The notes under the pieces: model-generated
Database searches by the model: none
Told to the model about the DNA's origin: nothing
Seen by the model: the letters and a program-made list of their open reading frames with translations, nothing else
Shown here: one piece after another, positions 8,190-16,169 of the stretch
Position numbering within the stretch: the stretch's first letter is position 1
Layout of the letters: the number at the start of each line of letters is the position of its first letter
Assembly (NCBI GenBank): GCA_038496445.1
Contig: JALMLS010000494.1
Location: 1 to 23,392 of the forward strand
DNA: 23,392 bases
Source of the DNA: Trichosphaerium sp. ATCC 40318
Taxonomy: Eukaryota > Discosea > Flabellinia > Trichosidae
Direction: 5' to 3'
Translations under genes and position numbers: made by a program

Positions 8190-10379
8190 TCAGAATGCGC
8201 CAAATTTGGTAATGATCCTATCACATATTGCATCAGCTACTAGATCAGACGTGGTAGAGCTCATTGGAACGAACTCGTGCCATTTAGAAAGTAAGTCTGA
8301 AATAGACAATATGTATGAGTTACCTTTATAGGAAGTAGGAAATGGACCAGATATGTCGACAGCAATAACACCCCAGGGATGTTCAGCTGTGATAGGAATC
8401 ATGTGTCCATCTTTAGTTGTTTTAGAACGGAACTTTCGCTTTTGGCAGATGTCACATTTAGATGTGTAATTTTGTATATCTGCTAACATGTTTTTCCAAT
8501 AAAAACAACTTCTGATATTATTGTACATTTTATTAACGCCAACATGAGCGCTTAGTGGAGAGTCATGAAAATGACGCAACACGTCTATTTTAAGACAGTC
8601 AGGTACAACGATCTTAAAGGTGCCATTGGCTTTAACATGACCGGGTGGAACTGAGAAGTTATTGAGAACACCATCAGAGTCTAATGCGAAAGTGCCATTA
8701 CGAGTGAGTTTAGGTTGTGAGAGTGTACTAGTCTCCAACTCAGCAATAATAGGAAATAAGTCAGGGTCAGCTCTTTGTAAATTGCTAATATTTATTTTTC
8801 TTTGATTTAGTTCAGGTACAAAGGGCGAACTATTAACAACAGAAGTGTTATTCACTTTGTATACAATATTACCTTTAGCATCTTTGATATTGAAACTAAG
8901 GTTGGCCTTCTCTAAATCTTGAGGGTCCAATAGCGCTTCTAGTTCTTCTTCAAGTTCTTGATCACCTTCGAATTCAAGTCTTGACAGCGCATCAGCGTTA
9001 GCGTGTGATCTACCTTTTCGATATTGTATGTCAAAGTCATAATCTGACAATTTCATGACCCAACGCATGAGAATTGGAGTGGGATCATGGAAGTTTTTAA
9101 GATATAGTAAGGCCTTGTGATCGGTAACTATAGTAAACTTATTAGGGAGTAAGTAATGACGGAATTTAGTGACTGCAGCTACCATGGCCCAGCACTCTTT
9201 TTTCCATATCTCCCATTTCTTAACTCTTTCTGGTTTGAGCTTTTTTGAGAAATACTCCACAACATGGAGTTCACCATTATGCTCTTGTTCAAGTACCGCA
9301 CCAATAGAATGTTTAGATGCGTTTGTATGCAGTACGAAGGGCTTTGAATAATCAGGCGGAACTAAGACAGGATATGATGTAAGCTTATTTATTAGGGTGT
9401 TCCATGCTTTTCCTTGTACAGCGTCATCCCATACAAATGGTACATCTTCTTTGAGTAGTTTGGTGAGTGGTTGAGTTATGCCAGCAAAATCTTTGACAAA
9501 CTTTCTATAATAACCAGCTAAGTGTATAATCGAACTGAGTTGTTTCTTACCAGTCGGTTTGACTACTGATTGTAGTTTACTAATTTTACTTTCGCTAGGA
9601 ACCATAGCTTTACCAACTAATGTATGTCCTAGATGATCCATTTCAGTAGCGAAGAGCACTGTTTTCTTAGGAGACATACGCACATTGTATTTAATACATA
9701 CGTCATAAAATTCTTCAAGGTGTTTGAGCATCTGGTCAACTGTGTCAGCGCCAGTACCAACATCATCGAAGTAAGGTTCTGTATGATTTAGTGAGCTGAA
9801 TATATTATTCATAGCTTTTTGAAATTCAGCAGGTGAGTTTTTGTAACCCATGGATAGGATGTTGAAAACGTATACTCCCTTTTTAGTGACGAATGCAGTA
9901 TACTTACGACTGCTGTCATGTAAACGGAATTGGAAGAAGCCTTGAGGTAAGTCATGTGCACATTTGTATTTCCATTTAGAAAATTTATTAAGCATTTCAT
10001 TACAATCTGGAATTTGGTATGGATAAAATTCTGTATTATCATTAACTTTAGCAGGATCTATGATAAAGCGATCGTCACCAGTTTTCTTCCGAAGTACCAT
10101 AGCATGAGATACCCAGTCAGAACCGGTTACTTTAGAGACTATTCCTTGCTCTACTAAACGATCAACGCACTTCTGTAGATGCTTTTCATACTTGGCTGCA
10201 TAGCGTCTTCTTTTAACTCTGTGAGGTACAGCGTTTTCTCTAATTTTGAGTTTGATGGGTTCATATTTGACTTGTCCATACTTTTTAGGTGGTTTGTAAA
10301 CACGTGTACCTTTGACCTTTAATAAATTGACCAAGTTATTACGCTGGTTCGTATCAAGCACTTTAGTGTTGACTTGAAT
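8190..10379 (-). CDS. pol: Reverse transcriptase, RNase H and integrase N-terminal part of pol
   Basis: RT: first catalytic Asp in HDLPQGFFQF, GYKNSPAEFQ, and the YFDD active site (9762-9773). RNase H: the expected T-D-A-S block reads HTNASKHSIGAVLEQ, so the first catalytic Asp is Asn (codon 9321-9323), while KECWAMV and TDHKALLYL are kept. Integrase: HHCC zinc finger (HFHDSPLSAHVG ... CDICQ) and first catalytic Asp in AVDISGPF. The frame ends at TGA (8190-8192), inside the integrase core just before the second catalytic Asp. Upstream, the coding frame joins the nested element at 10382; residues read from within that element are artefacts. Confidence 0.93.
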   Translation of the reverse strand: MQVNTKVLDTNQRNNLVNLLKVKGTRVYKPPKKYGQVKYEPIKLKIRENAVPHRVKRRRYAAKYEKHLQKCVDRLVEQGIVSKVTGSDWVSHAMVLRKKTGDDRFIIDPAKVNDNTEFYPYQIPDCNEMLNKFSKWKYKCAHDLPQGFFQFRLHDSSRKYTAFVTKKGVYVFNILSMGYKNSPAEFQKAMNNIFSSLNHTEPYFDDVGTGADTVDQMLKHLEEFYDVCIKYNVRMSPKKTVLFATEMDHLGHTLVGKAMVPSESKISKLQSVVKPTGKKQLSSIIHLAGYYRKFVKDFAGITQPLTKLLKEDVPFVWDDAVQGKAWNTLINKLTSYPVLVPPDYSKPFVLHTNASKHSIGAVLEQEHNGELHVVEYFSKKLKPERVKKWEIWKKECWAMVAAVTKFRHYLLPNKFTIVTDHKALLYLKNFHDPTPILMRWVMKLSDYDFDIQYRKGRSHANADALSRLEFEGDQELEEELEALLDPQDLEKANLSFNIKDAKGNIVYKVNNTSVVNSSPFVPELNQRKINISNLQRADPDLFPIIAELETSTLSQPKLTRNGTFALDSDGVLNNFSVPPGHVKANGTFKIVVPDCLKIDVLRHFHDSPLSAHVGVNKMYNNIRSCFYWKNMLADIQNYTSKCDICQKRKFRSKTTKDGHMIPITAEHPWGVIAVDISGPFPTSYKGNSYILSISDLLSKWHEFVPMSSTTSDLVADAICDRIITKFGAF

Positions 10380-10381
10380 GT
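10380..10381. repeat. GT target duplication of the nested element, left copy
   Basis: GT abuts the left terminal inverted repeat and is repeated at 11443-11444. Two bases alone are weak evidence. The call rests on the terminal repeats and on exact restoration of the pol frame when one GT is removed with the element. Confidence 0.6.
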
Positions 10382-10394
10382 CAGGTCTAAAAAT

Positions 10395-10665
10395 TAAAGT
10401 GGTATATACCAGTTTTTTTATGGTATATACCACTTTTTTCAACAAAATGGTATATGAACTGGTATATACCATTTTGAAATACCACTTTTTTTAGAAATTA
10501 AGTGAATAAAAAAGTGGTATATGGAAGTGGTATATACCACTTTTCATTCACATAATGAGACCTTCTAAAAATGGTATATAAAGTGGTATATACCACTTTT
10601 TTATGGTATGTGGTATATACTACCTTTTTATTGGTATATACCACTTTTATGGTATGCTTCAAGAA
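10395..10665. repeat. Left subterminal array of GTGGTATATACCAC palindromes
   Basis: Repeated full and partial copies of the 14-bp palindrome GTGGTATATACCAC, often preceded by AAA and followed by TTT. Such arrays in DNA transposons serve as transposase binding sites. On either strand they could also form many short hairpins. Confidence 0.85.
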
Positions 10666-11119
10666 GGTCATTAAGGAGCTTTTTGGTAATGGGTTTTCTT
10701 GTTGAACGATCATGGACGTCATACATTGAACGGTGCGTAGGGACCTTAGTATATCATAGAATCTAACCAAACCAAGCTCATTCGGACCGCAGGACCTGAT
10801 TCCAGTACCAACATTGAGGAAACTATATTGCAGGTATTATACAGACGTTCGTGGGTACCAGACAAAGTTTTATTTTATTTTCGTTTGATATACATTAACC
10901 GACCTCCGTAGGCCTTAGTAATTGATAGATTCAGGTGGGACCACTTTCATTAGGTGCGCAGCATGTTTTTACAGTAGTTACAGCAAGCTCATGGAGATGG
11001 ACGAATTTTCCAGACGCCCATAGTAATGTAACTGTAGTGGACATTGTCCAAAACTTGTAACTCACAAACTGTGTATTAAATAAAGTGTATTTTCTGGAAT
11101 TGCAGGTGTACTATAAGTA

Positions 11120-11430
11120 AGCATAAAGTGGTATATAAGAGTGGTATATACCATGAAAAACTGGTATAAAAAAGTGGTATATAAGTGGTATATACCTAAA
11201 AAAAGTGGTATAAAAAAGTGGTATATTTTTTTTTTTCTGGTGAAAAAAAGTGGTATATTTTCTGTTTTTATACCTGTTTTTTTTGGTATATTGTTGGTAT
11301 ATTTGGTCAATATACCACTTTTTTTGGTATATTTCGGTCAAAATATACCACTTTTTTTGGTATATACCATAAAAAACTGGTATAAAAAAGTGGTATAAAA
11401 GTGGTATATACCAAAAAAACTGGTATATTT
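11120..11430. repeat. Right subterminal array of GTGGTATATACCAC-related repeats
   Basis: Longer and more degenerate than the left array, with AAAGTGGTATAT, GGTATATACC and CTGGTATA units in both orientations and long T/A runs. Short open frames through it (VVYTT-type peptides) are products of the repeat and not genes. Confidence 0.85.
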
Positions 11431-11442
11431 TTTTTAGACCTG

Positions 11443-11444
11443 GT
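11443..11444. repeat. GT target duplication of the nested element, right copy
   Basis: Direct repeat of 10380-10381 across the nested element. Confidence 0.6.
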
Positions 11445-13272
11445 CTTTTAACACTTGATTGTTCTTTAATTCAGTTAACGTTTCAGTACCTGTATCTGGT
11501 GTACAATGGAGAAAGCGTTCTACTGGAGGAGGAGTGCCTTTAGATGGTTCTAGTTCTGGTAGTTCTATAGATTTACTGAATTCTTTAGATTTGTTAGTAG
11601 GTTCAGTATTAGGTATTAACACAGAGTAATCTAATCTAGTTTTATTGCTGTTGATTTTACCTAGGCGGTTTACAAACGCGTAGGCGAGAACATCTCCTTT
11701 TTTAACAGTGATAGGGATGTCGCGGCTATCTTTGTCGCGGTGTAGGATAGTAAGATACACTTTGTTATCTTTACTAACACAGGCGCCAGTACCAACCATC
11801 GAAACCAATACTTTGTGATTCTTCTTTCTAAATTCGAGGGCTTCGTTGATAGTAATCTCAGAGAAGGGTGGTAGAGGTGGCAGCTTGAAACAAAAGACGA
11901 CGCCATTGCGGTTATTGAACTCGATTGAAGCATCTTTGTCGGATATAAGAGCTGTTTTCCAGTAATCAGACGTCTCGAATGATATTGGTGTGCAATGTGT
12001 TGCAACTTTCTTAATGTTCATCTTTTGTATGGCCTTCTTGATGACTTGAGGAGGTTGGTTCTTGAGGTCCTCTCTGATTTGTTTATCGCCTTTCTTATCA
12101 ATAAAGTGATCATCACCACCTTCATTGAGTTCTTTTTCGAGGTCGTCCTGAAATTGTTCAGTAGTGGTGGGAGTGATAGTGGTTTCTGAGTCTTTGTCAG
12201 ACAACTCGTTTGGTTTGTTGTACTCTTGCTGGTATAATTTTTCAGCAAAGGGGGAATTATCACCAGTGATAGGTGGTTCAGGCTTGACTGTAATGCCAGT
12301 GGCATTGCTGAATGGTATAACAGCGAAGTGTGATGAGGCGTGTATCATTTTGTTATGGAGGTCAATGACCGCTCCCGCTTTAATGAGAGTGTTAATGCCG
12401 AGTACAATGTCAAATCTCGGTTTCTCCATGATGTGGAGGTTTTCATTGATTTTGAGGTCCATGAAATCAATGTCGGTGCTAATGATTCCTAAAGATTTCT
12501 CAGAAACGTCATTTAAGATGTCGCTGGTGACTCTAATGGTCTTACCGTTGTTAATAGGTATGATATCTTTATCTGCTTCTCGTAGCTTTCTGTTGACGTA
12601 GTTAATGCAGTCCTTGCTGATGACTGATATGGTTGAACCAGTATCAATCATGGCAGGTATTCTGCGCCTTCCCAAGATAATGTGAATAATTGGGAGCATC
12701 TCGCCATCAATACTGAACTCACTTGTACCAACATTGCAAGGAACTTCTTTAATAAATTTGTTGTTGTACTTTAGTGCGAGTTCGATGACACCATCACTAA
12801 TCTGGCTCTTCGGTTTCTTTTTGATTGGTGTTACCTTCTTCTTTGGAGGTGTAGGGTCGACTATGAAGGGATCATCATCTTCACCGTCGCTAGAAAGCGC
12901 TAAGGGAGCCGCATAGGGGTTGTTGCTTTGAGGGTGATTAGGCGATTGGTTGTATGGATCAAAGTTATTTTGTTGAGGTTGGTTGTAGAGCGCTTGAAAC
13001 CCATTGTTATCTTGATATCCTTGATAAGGAGGAGTGAACGGGTTACCATTGTCTATAGAAAGCGCAACGTTAGATTTGTTCATTGAATTGGAGGACTTAC
13101 TATTGTTCCATTGATCCAAATTCTTTTGACGAGCATTATCGCGTTGATTTTGAAAGTTAGCGTATACGCTGCATGTTTCTCCGTTCTTGTGTTCTGGGCC
13201 ATAACATGTAGCACACAGAATACGTCCATCTTGTTCAATAGTGCGGGCATAGTTGTTACGTCTTTGGTTGTT
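11443..13272 (-). CDS. Nucleocapsid zinc knuckle and aspartic protease region of gag-pol
   Basis: Same frame as gag, starting just after TGA 13273-13275. It opens with a zinc-knuckle-like CATCYGPEHKNGETC (C-x2-C-x4-H-x5-C, one residue longer than the retroviral norm), then an Asn/Gln/Pro-rich linker. The aspartic protease follows: AMIDTGSTISVIS with the catalytic DTG, and FDIVLGINTLIKAGAVID as the C-terminal half. A second beta-rich segment (VLVSMVGTGACVSKDNKVYLTI) follows. The frame runs into the nested element at 11442 and stops artificially at 11434. Separated from gag, it lacks a good start, so it was presumably made as part of one polyprotein. Confidence 0.88.
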
Positions 13273-14628
13273 TCAATTGTTGTTGCGTTGGTTAAAACGC
13301 TGGTTGTTACCGCGTTGGTTGTTGTGACGCTGCCCTTGTTGATTGTTGTAGTTGTTACGTTGTTGCTTTTGGGGACGTCCACCATTGAAACGGTTGTTAA
13401 ACTTCCTGTTGGAAGTAAGCTTATCAATCTTTTTGTTCAACTTTTCTATTTCTTTTTCTAGGTCATGTGCCTTTTGAAGTTGCGCTGATTGAACGCCATT
13501 ATTATCTGTTTGCGAAGAATTGATCCAATGAGGAGGGCTATGAGAAGTGTTTGAAGAATTATTGCCAGAACTATCATGACTAATTAGATTAGAGTGTGAA
13601 CTGGAAAGTTTGTATTGAATTTCTTTTTTCTCTGCTTTTTCTAAGATTTTTTCTGCGTAATATTTGGACTTAATGTCACCATTCTCATAGTCTTTTTTAA
13701 GTTTAACGTATGTAGGGTATACTTTAGCTCGGAGGGCTTTCTTTAATCCGAGTACAAATTGTTCCGTGATTGCGGAAGAACGTTTATTAGCATACAATGC
13801 TGTTTCTTTAAGACGTCTCATGTACTGACGACATGTCTCATCATGTAATTGTACACAATCCCTAAAATGAATCACAGATTGAGCTTTGTCCAGCGGAGTA
13901 ATAATTTCCGCGATTATAGCATCATATAGCTTCTTAGGCTTTGCATCTAGCGGGATCGTGGAAAGTAACTTTTTAAGTTCTTCCTTTTTAACATTTACTC
14001 TGAGTGCTATGGCCAGGGTTTCATCGTCCATGTCATAAGTTTTAGCTAGACTAACACTGAATTTGTACCAGTGGTCTACAGATGCACGGTTTTTTGTTTT
14101 AAGACGCGGGACATAAGCGAGCACATTTTTTAAAACAGTGGGAGATTTTTTATTTTTTACATTTTCGGATTTACCGGTTTTCTTATTTTCTGTCTTTTCA
14201 TCCTCACTGTCGGAGCTGTCCTTATCCGTAATATCGGATTCTGTGGAGTCAGCTAATGTGTCTGATTCATCTCCCACATATCCCCTTTTTACCGCTACTG
14301 ATAGTGGAGTAGGTTGTTCTATGTTGGTTGGACTTTTGGGATGAACTTTCTTATCAGCTTTTACGTTTAATCCTTCAGGATTAGACAACCCAGCCATTAA
14401 TTCTTTTTCGAACCTTTGAGGTTTTGTGGAAGCGGGAGGATCTGTGGGTTCTTCATATTGTTCATCACTTTCTGATGCTTCTTCTGTTTGTTGTTCAAGG
14501 TCTTTGTCTTCACGTTGTATTTGTTCCATGTCCTGTAAAGCGGAACTGCCGCTATTACCGGAGTCTAGATCGCTTTCCTCACTGATATTAGGAAGGGGAA
14601 TGTCACCTTTGCGTGGTGTATCAGTCAT
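13273..14628 (-). CDS. gag: Gag capsid-like protein of the LTR retrotransposon
   Basis: About 451 aa from MTDTPRKG (ATG 14626-14628). The frame is open further up to 14784, but those 52 residues are hydrophobic and atypical for Gag. Acidic, Ser-rich N-terminal third; then a helical retrotransposon-Gag/capsid region (SVDHWYKFSVSLAKTYD ... IIAEIITPL ... QLHDETCRQYMRRLKETAL); then a Lys/Glu helix and an Asn/Gln/Arg-rich end (NNYNNQQGQRHNNQRGNNQR). It stops at TGA 13273-13275, but the frame continues at once into the zinc knuckle and protease. The TGA lies in an Arg/Asn-rich run, one transition away from CGA. Either it is a lesion or, less likely, a readthrough site between gag and pol. Confidence 0.88.
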   Translation of the reverse strand: MTDTPRKGDIPLPNISEESDLDSGNSGSSALQDMEQIQREDKDLEQQTEEASESDEQYEEPTDPPASTKPQRFEKELMAGLSNPEGLNVKADKKVHPKSPTNIEQPTPLSVAVKRGYVGDESDTLADSTESDITDKDSSDSEDEKTENKKTGKSENVKNKKSPTVLKNVLAYVPRLKTKNRASVDHWYKFSVSLAKTYDMDDETLAIALRVNVKKEELKKLLSTIPLDAKPKKLYDAIIAEIITPLDKAQSVIHFRDCVQLHDETCRQYMRRLKETALYANKRSSAITEQFVLGLKKALRAKVYPTYVKLKKDYENGDIKSKYYAEKILEKAEKKEIQYKLSSSHSNLISHDSSGNNSSNTSHSPPHWINSSQTDNNGVQSAQLQKAHDLEKEIEKLNKKIDKLTSNRKFNNRFNGGRPQKQQRNNYNNQQGQRHNNQRGNNQRFNQRNNN

Positions 14629-15036
14629 GACAAGACACAAGAGGAGAAGTATGAAGAGGGATGTGATTTGGTATAAAAGTTTTATTTTTGTTATACAAGA
14701 GGCTTGTACGCCTTTACAGTGTTGGGGATTAGTAATCCCTTGAGTGTAGAAGTAGATTGGTGTTACTATTGAGTTGTGAATCAAAAAGTCGCGCGGTATT
14801 TTGATTCACACGAAGGTCTTGGCTTCGTATAGGTGATGTTTTGGCGCTAGTAAGCGACTTACACGAGCGGATCCGTAGTCCGACATAGATACTGCGAGCT
14901 TAGTCGACTTATGTAGAAGTAATGTACGGTCTTAGCCGTGGCTTATAGCCAGAGAGAGAGGGAGTTCTTTGACTCCAAAAGTAATAGCACGAAAGGTGCC
15001 GAGTGTAGGTTGATATTAAGAGTACTTACCTTATGC
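14629..15036 (-). other. 5' leader of the LTR retrotransposon
   Basis: Untranslated leader between primer binding site and gag. It contains a GA-rich stretch (14955-14966). I see no conserved gene in it; the packaging signal would be expected here. Confidence 0.5.
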
Positions 15037-15054
15037 TAAAATCCAGTGTCGCCA
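15037..15054 (-). other. Primer binding site
   Basis: Two bases inside the 5' LTR, the minus strand reads TGGCGACACTGGATTTTA. TGG at the start pairs with the CCA end of a tRNA; the complement has G at the discriminator position before CCA, as in Ser, Asp or Asn tRNAs. The tRNA species is inferred and needs comparison with the host tRNA set. Confidence 0.75.
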
Positions 15055-15056
15055 CG

Positions 15057-15203
15057 TGTTGTATAACTTAGCTAGGGTTATAAGACGAGTTGTTGCAGGT
15101 ACGAGGTAAGGAGAATTCTAAGTTTATTAATCTTATTACAAAATAAGGAACTTCGTTATATTCAGATAACGAATGACGGATATGAATGTGTTCATATACG
15201 ACA
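15057..15203 (-). repeat. 5' LTR (147 bp)
   Basis: Identical to the 3' LTR except that its + strand start reads TGTTG and not TGTCG, which breaks the perfect terminal inverted repeat. The change is C to T at a CpG. It carries the promoter and the AATAAA shared by both LTRs. Confidence 0.95.
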
Positions 15204-15207
15204 CTGC
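15204..15207. repeat. Target site duplication CTGC, right copy
   Basis: Direct repeat of 6795-6798. Joining 6798 to 15208 gives the uninterrupted sequence seen in paralogue B around 17251. Confidence 0.9.
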
Positions 15208-15441
15208 TGTTGATAACATACGAACTCATACCTTTAGCATGTTATTCATTACATATAACTTTAAACAGTTACAAGGCAGTTAACCGTTCTCGTGTACGCG
15301 TTAAAACAACGTACTTAGCACACCTACAGATGCAATAGGCGCTTCAAGGAGAATAAGCTCAAATAATTCATTTGGAAGCTTAGCAAACACCCCACCAACC
15401 CTTTGAGTTATTTGGGTTCTTTTGGCAGCTTTGTTGCCCAT

Positions 15442-15950
15442 TTTGTTGTTGCTGTTTTGATAAAGAAGCAGTCACTTCCGATAGGAAATTATCACGTGAC
15501 ATTTTTTGAAGCATGAAAAAAGTGCACCTACAGTAGTAAAGCCATTTGCCAGTCACGTTTCTTGAGGATTTAGTAATAATCAATTGGATGTCACGTGCAT
15601 CTAAGTGAGAAGAAAAATGTCAATGTCATGTGGATCCTCCACAACCACAGTGCTAGCAAGCCATAAAGCTAGCAATCCAAATAAAGACATCGAATACCAT
15701 ATAAACGACACTACACTCAAAAAAGTTGGATGTTTGTTAAGAATAGCACAGCACCTATTTTTATAGCAGTTGCTATACTTGCAACACTAGAAGCTCGTCA
15801 ATCAATTAAATAGTGTGAAAAGTATCTCAACTGAAGAGTGGTTCGTAACAAATCAGAGGATAAAATTGTTGTCATCTATAGCACGTTTGTTCTATATAAG
15901 TGCATTATACATACAAAAATTGGCGTGCTAGCACTCATAGCATTTAATTA
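15442..15950. other. Upstream region of F-box gene A
   Basis: The first 90 bases match the upstream of gene B, including GTCACTTCCGATAGGA and TCACGTGAC at 15492-15500. From about 15530 the sequence is unique. No gene is seen; a second CACGTG lies at about 15586. Confidence 0.5.
15492..15500. promoter_or_regulatory. TCACGTGAC palindrome upstream of gene A
   Basis: A perfect 9-base E-box-type site (CACGTG core) sits about 50 nt upstream of the gene A ATG. The same site at the same distance precedes gene B (17556-17564). CACGTG cores are bound by bHLH or bHLH-ZIP factors; the use here is inferred from position. Confidence 0.4.
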
Positions 15951-16118
15951 ATGATGACAATAGATGCAAACAAACTAAACGAATATTACAAATTTGTTCG
16001 AGCTACCCATGCTATCACTAGACTCTCAAGCAGTTATAATACTGTTGCTCCATATTTGGTGGAATGTTCGCACAATAAGATTAGGGAGATGGCCAAAGAC
16101 AACTTAAGTATTGCATAA
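15951..16118 (+). CDS. Small hypothetical ORF (55 aa)
   Basis: ATG ATG ... TAA, encoding 55 residues with a helical, soluble composition (KLNEYYKFVRATHAITRL). It lies between gene A's upstream region and the 3' end of gene B, convergent with B. No domain is recognised and no paralogue is seen in the window. It may be a chance frame or a remnant exon. Confidence 0.25.
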   Translation: MMTIDANKLNEYYKFVRATHAITRLSSSYNTVAPYLVECSHNKIREMAKDNLSIA

Positions 16119-16169
16119 TAATAGGCGAAGAACAATGTCTGATTTAATCAAGTTGGTTACGGTTTTTTT

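Larger units (their letters stand above)
10382..11442. mobile_element. Nested non-autonomous DNA element (1061 bp) inside pol
   Basis: Ends are CAGGTCTAAAAA and TTTTTAGACCTG, perfect 12-bp terminal inverted repeats, flanked by direct GT dinucleotides. Subterminal zones (10395-10660 and 11120-11430) are packed with GTGGTATATACCAC and fragments such as AAAGTGGTATA, spaced by T or A runs; the core (about 10665-11115) is unique. No transposase-like frame is present. It lies exactly between the protease and RT domains, and its removal with one GT restores the frame. Dense subterminal motifs and a very short duplication recall CACTA/EnSpm-like non-autonomous elements, but the ends start CAG and not CAC, so the superfamily is open. 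Confidence 0.85.
6799..15203 (-). mobile_element. Ty3/gypsy-type LTR retrotransposon (8405 bp, carrying a nested element)
   Basis: Complete element in minus orientation: 5' LTR 15057-15203, PBS 15037-15054, leader, gag, protease, RT, RNase H, integrase, polypurine tract 6946-6961, 3' LTR 6799-6945. The order PR-RT-RH-IN places it in Ty3/gypsy (Metaviridae-type). The LTRs differ at one base in 147, indicating recent insertion. Without the nested 1061-bp element and its duplicated GT the body would be 7342 bp, with gag and pol in one frame of about 2200 codons. Lesions in this copy: TGA at 13273-13275 and 8190-8192, Asp-to-Asn in RNase H, and the nested insertion. No envelope-like gene is seen. 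Confidence 0.95.
5676..15441 (-). pseudogene. Seven-exon F-box gene, paralogue A, split by an LTR retrotransposon
   Basis: Homologous to gene B (16170-17501) throughout. Exons, in minus-strand order: 15315-15441, 15204-15231 plus 6701-6798 (exon 2, interrupted), 6470-6643, 6317-6420, 6186-6261, 5936-6115, 5676-5837. Exon lengths equal those of B except exon 1 (12 bp shorter, a 4-codon deletion after MGNKAAK) and exon 7, whose end diverges and is 8 codons longer. Exon 2 is broken by an 8.4-kb retrotransposon, so a normal product is very unlikely. The exon 5 donor is GC where B has GT, which may be a usable GC donor or further decay. Otherwise the reading frames stay open, so the gene was probably functional until recently. 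Confidence 0.85.

Noticed and set aside
10395-11430. CRISPR-like or satellite array
   Set aside because: The repeats are palindromic, irregularly spaced, mixed in orientation, and lie just inside a pair of 12-bp terminal inverted repeats. This fits transposon subterminal motifs and not a CRISPR array or a free satellite.
8192-13230. TGA recoded as a sense codon in this organism
   Set aside because: Trp positions in the element and host genes use TGG, and neither TGA sits at a conserved Trp site. Mutation from CGA explains both more simply. Host stops seen are mainly TAA, so recoding cannot be formally excluded.
13111-13461. Membrane-protein-like + strand ORF (116 aa)
   Set aside because: Antisense to the Asn/Gln-rich end of gag; the Val/Leu runs come from AAC/CAA codons read in reverse.
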